From the NCBI GenBank assembly GCA_026131555.1, contig JAMXJH010000005.1:1-64000 (forward strand): a stretch of 64,000 nucleotides of DNA, read 5' to 3'. Source of the DNA: Aerococcaceae bacterium NML190073. Its GTDB lineage: Bacteria > Bacillota > Bacilli > Lactobacillales > Aerococcaceae. A program made the position numbers and the translations under genes. The notes below the pieces were generated by a model. It searched no databases. It was given only the letters and a program-made list of their open reading frames with translations, and had not been told where the DNA came from. Below are positions 62,137 to 64,000 of this stretch, piece after piece (within the stretch, counting starts at the first letter, position 1; each line of letters starts with the position of its first letter).

Positions 62137-62166
62137 TTGAAATCCGCTCGTGTTGTTCGCTATAAT
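62137..62166 (+). promoter_or_regulatory. Promoter of the D,D-carboxypeptidase gene
   Basis: TTGAAA (62137-62142), 18-bp spacer, perfect TATAAT (62161-62166). Confidence 0.8.
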
Positions 62167-62201
62167 ATGGAAAGGTGAAATTTATGAAGGAGGCGTTTTT
62201 T

Positions 62202-63407
62202 TTGTTATCCAAAAAAACACTGAAACAAACAATCATATTAGCATTTATCGGTGCATCATTCGCTCATGCTCCTATGATGTTTGCACAAGAAGGTTTAAGC
62301 AAAACACCAAATTTATCCAAAGAAGTTGCAGCAATTACACCAGTTGACGAAGTTGTTATGCCTCAAGGCTATCCAACCGAATTAGATGAACTGACACCGG
62401 ATATTCGCTCTTATGTGGTGGTCGATCAAGAAACCAACCGCATTCTAATGGCACGCCAAGCAAATACTCCTTACCCGATTGCTTCCATGTCAAAAGTACC
62501 GGCAGTCTACATGGTGTACAAAGCAATTGAAGAAGGCAAACTCTCATTAGACCAAAAAATTAAAGTGCCGGCAGAAATCGTTGAGCATCTTTCCAATAAT
62601 CCCGAACTGTCGAGCGCGTATTTGAAAACAGATGTTGAATACCCTGTCAAAGATTTAATCTATTCCGTAATGATGGAATCAGGAAACGATGCAACTTCTG
62701 CTTTGCTCTGGCATATTTACGGTTCCGAACAAGCGGCTGTACAAGCCATTCGCGACCAACTAACAGAATGGGGCTTAACCAATTTCGAATTCTATATCAC
62801 TTCCGGCGCTCCGAACCAATATTTACCGGAAAGCATGTGGATGCCGGGCTCTACTGCCTCTGACGAAAATAAAATGTCTGCTGCTGACATGGCGCTCGTT
62901 GCTCAATACGTAGTGGAGAAATACCCGCAAATACTTGAAGTCACTTCAAGCAAAGAGTATGTTTTCATGAAAGGGACGGACCATGAACGCACATTATTCA
63001 CACCGATTGCTCTACTGGAAGGTGGCGAATACGGACGTCCGGGTGTAACCGGATTGAAGTCAGGTCTAACAGATGCTGCCGGCAAAAACTTCGTTACAAC
63101 AACAACCGAGAATGGACGCAAACTGATTTCTGTCGTAATGGGAATTAAACCTGAATTCAGTTCTTATCAAGAAACGGGAATTCTCTTAGATGGTTTAGCG
63201 AAACATCCTGATTTATATAAATTAGAAGGACTTTCTTCGAACCGTATTCCAACTTTAGCTGAACGTCAAGCAGAGGAAGCAAGCTTAGCAGCTCAAAATG
63301 CTTCTAGTAACGAACAATCAGACAAGGCGCATATTCCACAATACGAGAACAAACGCGACTCGTTTTTGACAAATTTAATGCGTAGTATCTTCGGATTTTT
63401 CAACTAA
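62202..63407 (+). CDS. Serine-type D-Ala-D-Ala carboxypeptidase (PBP5-like)
   Basis: 401 aa from a TTG at 62202 with AAGGAGG eight bases upstream; starts further up would lie almost at the transcript end. Signal peptide residues 1-28 ending SFAHAPMMFAQ. Family S11 motifs: SxxK in IASMSKVPAV (about residue 90), SGN in MMESGNDATSALL, KSG in TGLKSGLTDAAG (the KTG box). A Gln/Ala/Ser-rich tail and a final amphipathic helix (FLTNLMRSIFGFFN) anchor it to the membrane. Trims peptidoglycan pentapeptides. Confidence 0.93.
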   Translation: MLSKKTLKQTIILAFIGASFAHAPMMFAQEGLSKTPNLSKEVAAITPVDEVVMPQGYPTELDELTPDIRSYVVVDQETNRILMARQANTPYPIASMSKVPAVYMVYKAIEEGKLSLDQKIKVPAEIVEHLSNNPELSSAYLKTDVEYPVKDLIYSVMMESGNDATSALLWHIYGSEQAAVQAIRDQLTEWGLTNFEFYITSGAPNQYLPESMWMPGSTASDENKMSAADMALVAQYVVEKYPQILEVTSSKEYVFMKGTDHERTLFTPIALLEGGEYGRPGVTGLKSGLTDAAGKNFVTTTTENGRKLISVVMGIKPEFSSYQETGILLDGLAKHPDLYKLEGLSSNRIPTLAERQAEEASLAAQNASSNEQSDKAHIPQYENKRDSFLTNLMRSIFGFFN

Positions 63408-63418
63408 ATACATGAATG

Positions 63419-63451
63419 CACAGGGCGACTCACATTCGTCCTGTTTTATTT
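63419..63451 (+). terminator. Terminator of the carboxypeptidase gene
   Basis: ACAGGGCGA / TCGTCCTGT stem-loop followed by TTTATTTTT. Confidence 0.85.
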
Positions 63452-63557
63452 TTACGAACTTTTTGAATTTTTTTTGAATTTTTGTCAAAAATTTTACTGC
63501 ATTTATGGCGCTTTCATTTTATAATAGAGGTATCATTGTTTAGGAGGGATTCGATTT

Positions 63558-64000
63558 ATGTTAAATCGTAAGAAACTTGTTGGAAATTGTTCCATTGCGT
63601 TAGCATCAATGTTTTTGCTATGGCAAGCGCCTACGGCATTAGCGTCTGATGAAGCTGCAGTGAACACAACAGATGCTACTACTGAGGAGGTAACAAACAC
63701 TGAGAATAGCGCACCTGCGGCGGCTCAGCCTGCTGAAGAAGCTGCAACGAATGAAGCTAGCGCTGAAGAACCTAAGGAACCTGAGGCTGTAGCTGAGAAC
63801 GCAGCTGAAGAAGTAGCTAATAAAGAAAAGGACATCGTCATTATTCACACGAACGATATTCACGGGCGCTTAGAAGAAAACAAGCGTAACAAAGTCATCG
63901 GTGTAGCAAAGTTAGACACTGTTGTACAAGATGAAAGAGCTAAGGACCAATTAACTCTATTACTTGATGCTGGAGATGCTTTCCAAGGTTTGCCAATTTC
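63558..64000 (+). CDS. Secreted 5'-nucleotidase (UshA-type), C-terminus beyond window
   Basis: First 147 codons only. Strong TAGGAGGGAT site. Signal peptide residues 1-29 (MLNRKKLVGNCSIALASMFLL, cleavage near ALASDE). Then an Ala/Glu/Thr-rich spacer to about residue 92. After that comes the metallophosphatase start IVIIHTNDIHGRLEEN (metal-binding Asp and His) and LLLDAGDAFQGLPIS. Such enzymes release adenosine from extracellular nucleotides or scavenge phosphate and can be wall-anchored; the anchor is not in the window. Confidence 0.9.
   Translation, partial: MLNRKKLVGNCSIALASMFLLWQAPTALASDEAAVNTTDATTEEVTNTENSAPAAAQPAEEAATNEASAEEPKEPEAVAENAAEEVANKEKDIVIIHTNDIHGRLEENKRNKVIGVAKLDTVVQDERAKDQLTLLLDAGDAFQGLPI

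Overview
The window reads as the chromosome of a low-to-moderate GC Gram-positive coccus of the order Lactobacillales. The evidence is a FabT-controlled type II fatty-acid operon that uses FabK, EzrA, a SpaA/Cna-B type surface adhesin, SstT, a DUF1831 gene next to a cysteine desulfurase and mnmA, and purine-rich ribosome binding sites. A member of the Aerococcaceae or Carnobacteriaceae is plausible, but that is inference. No genus can be fixed from the sequence alone.

Layout of the core genome. 1-3058: a large secreted adhesin, cut by the window edge. 3275-12903: one twelve-gene fatty-acid operon read leftwards (fabT-fabH-acpP-fabK-fabD-fabG-fabF-accB-fabZ-accC-accD-accA), with a consensus promoter and two adjacent FabT-type boxes at its head. 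13106-31347: housekeeping genes: gdhA, a B3/B4-domain protein, an AlkD-like protein, tRNA-Arg(UCU), mnmA, a cysteine desulfurase with DUF1831, rarA, a 42-bp tandem repeat, truB-ribF-hemW-yitT, sstT, gnd, glcK with rhodanese, rhomboid and fthC, and rpmG. 31554-37777: ezrA, an isochorismatase-fold hydrolase facing an amidohydrolase and transporter pair, and a small secreted protein. 59402-64000: rpsD, a YoaK-type and a polysaccharide polymerase/ligase-type membrane protein, a D,D-carboxypeptidase, and the start of a secreted nucleotidase.

Accessory DNA. Between 37.79 and 59.41 kb two mobile elements sit back to back at the 3' end of rpsD. Each has, in the same order, a tyrosine integrase, a CI-type repressor, a divergent Cro-like gene, an excisionase-like gene, a replication module with an iteron origin, a sigma/ArpU-like regulator and a nearly identical 55-aa protein. 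Neither has capsid, portal, tail, large terminase or lysis genes. This is the plan of phage-inducible chromosomal islands (PICIs). Element 1 (37.79-50.40 kb) replicates through a primase/SF3-helicase protein and has a small-terminase-like gene. Element 2 (50.39-59.41 kb) uses a DnaD-like protein plus a DnaI/DnaC-like loader, and has a RelBE-type pair. Each has its own pair of heptamer arm sites at both ends. The rpsD stop-codon sequence is present three times, each time beside a hairpin terminator.

The most interesting material is in these islands. Element 1 carries promoter-autonomous cargo at its distal end: an AbiF/AbiD-family HEPN protein behind a short leader RNA that ends in a terminator-like hairpin, and a single-domain SpoT-like HD hydrolase followed by a broken small gene. 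It also has a Fic protein between repressor and integrase. Both islands share candidate regulatory RNAs: a possible antisense small RNA facing the replication operon leader, a 13-14 nt tag repeated at the two ends of the regulatory module, and a covarying terminator hairpin directly in front of the late genes.
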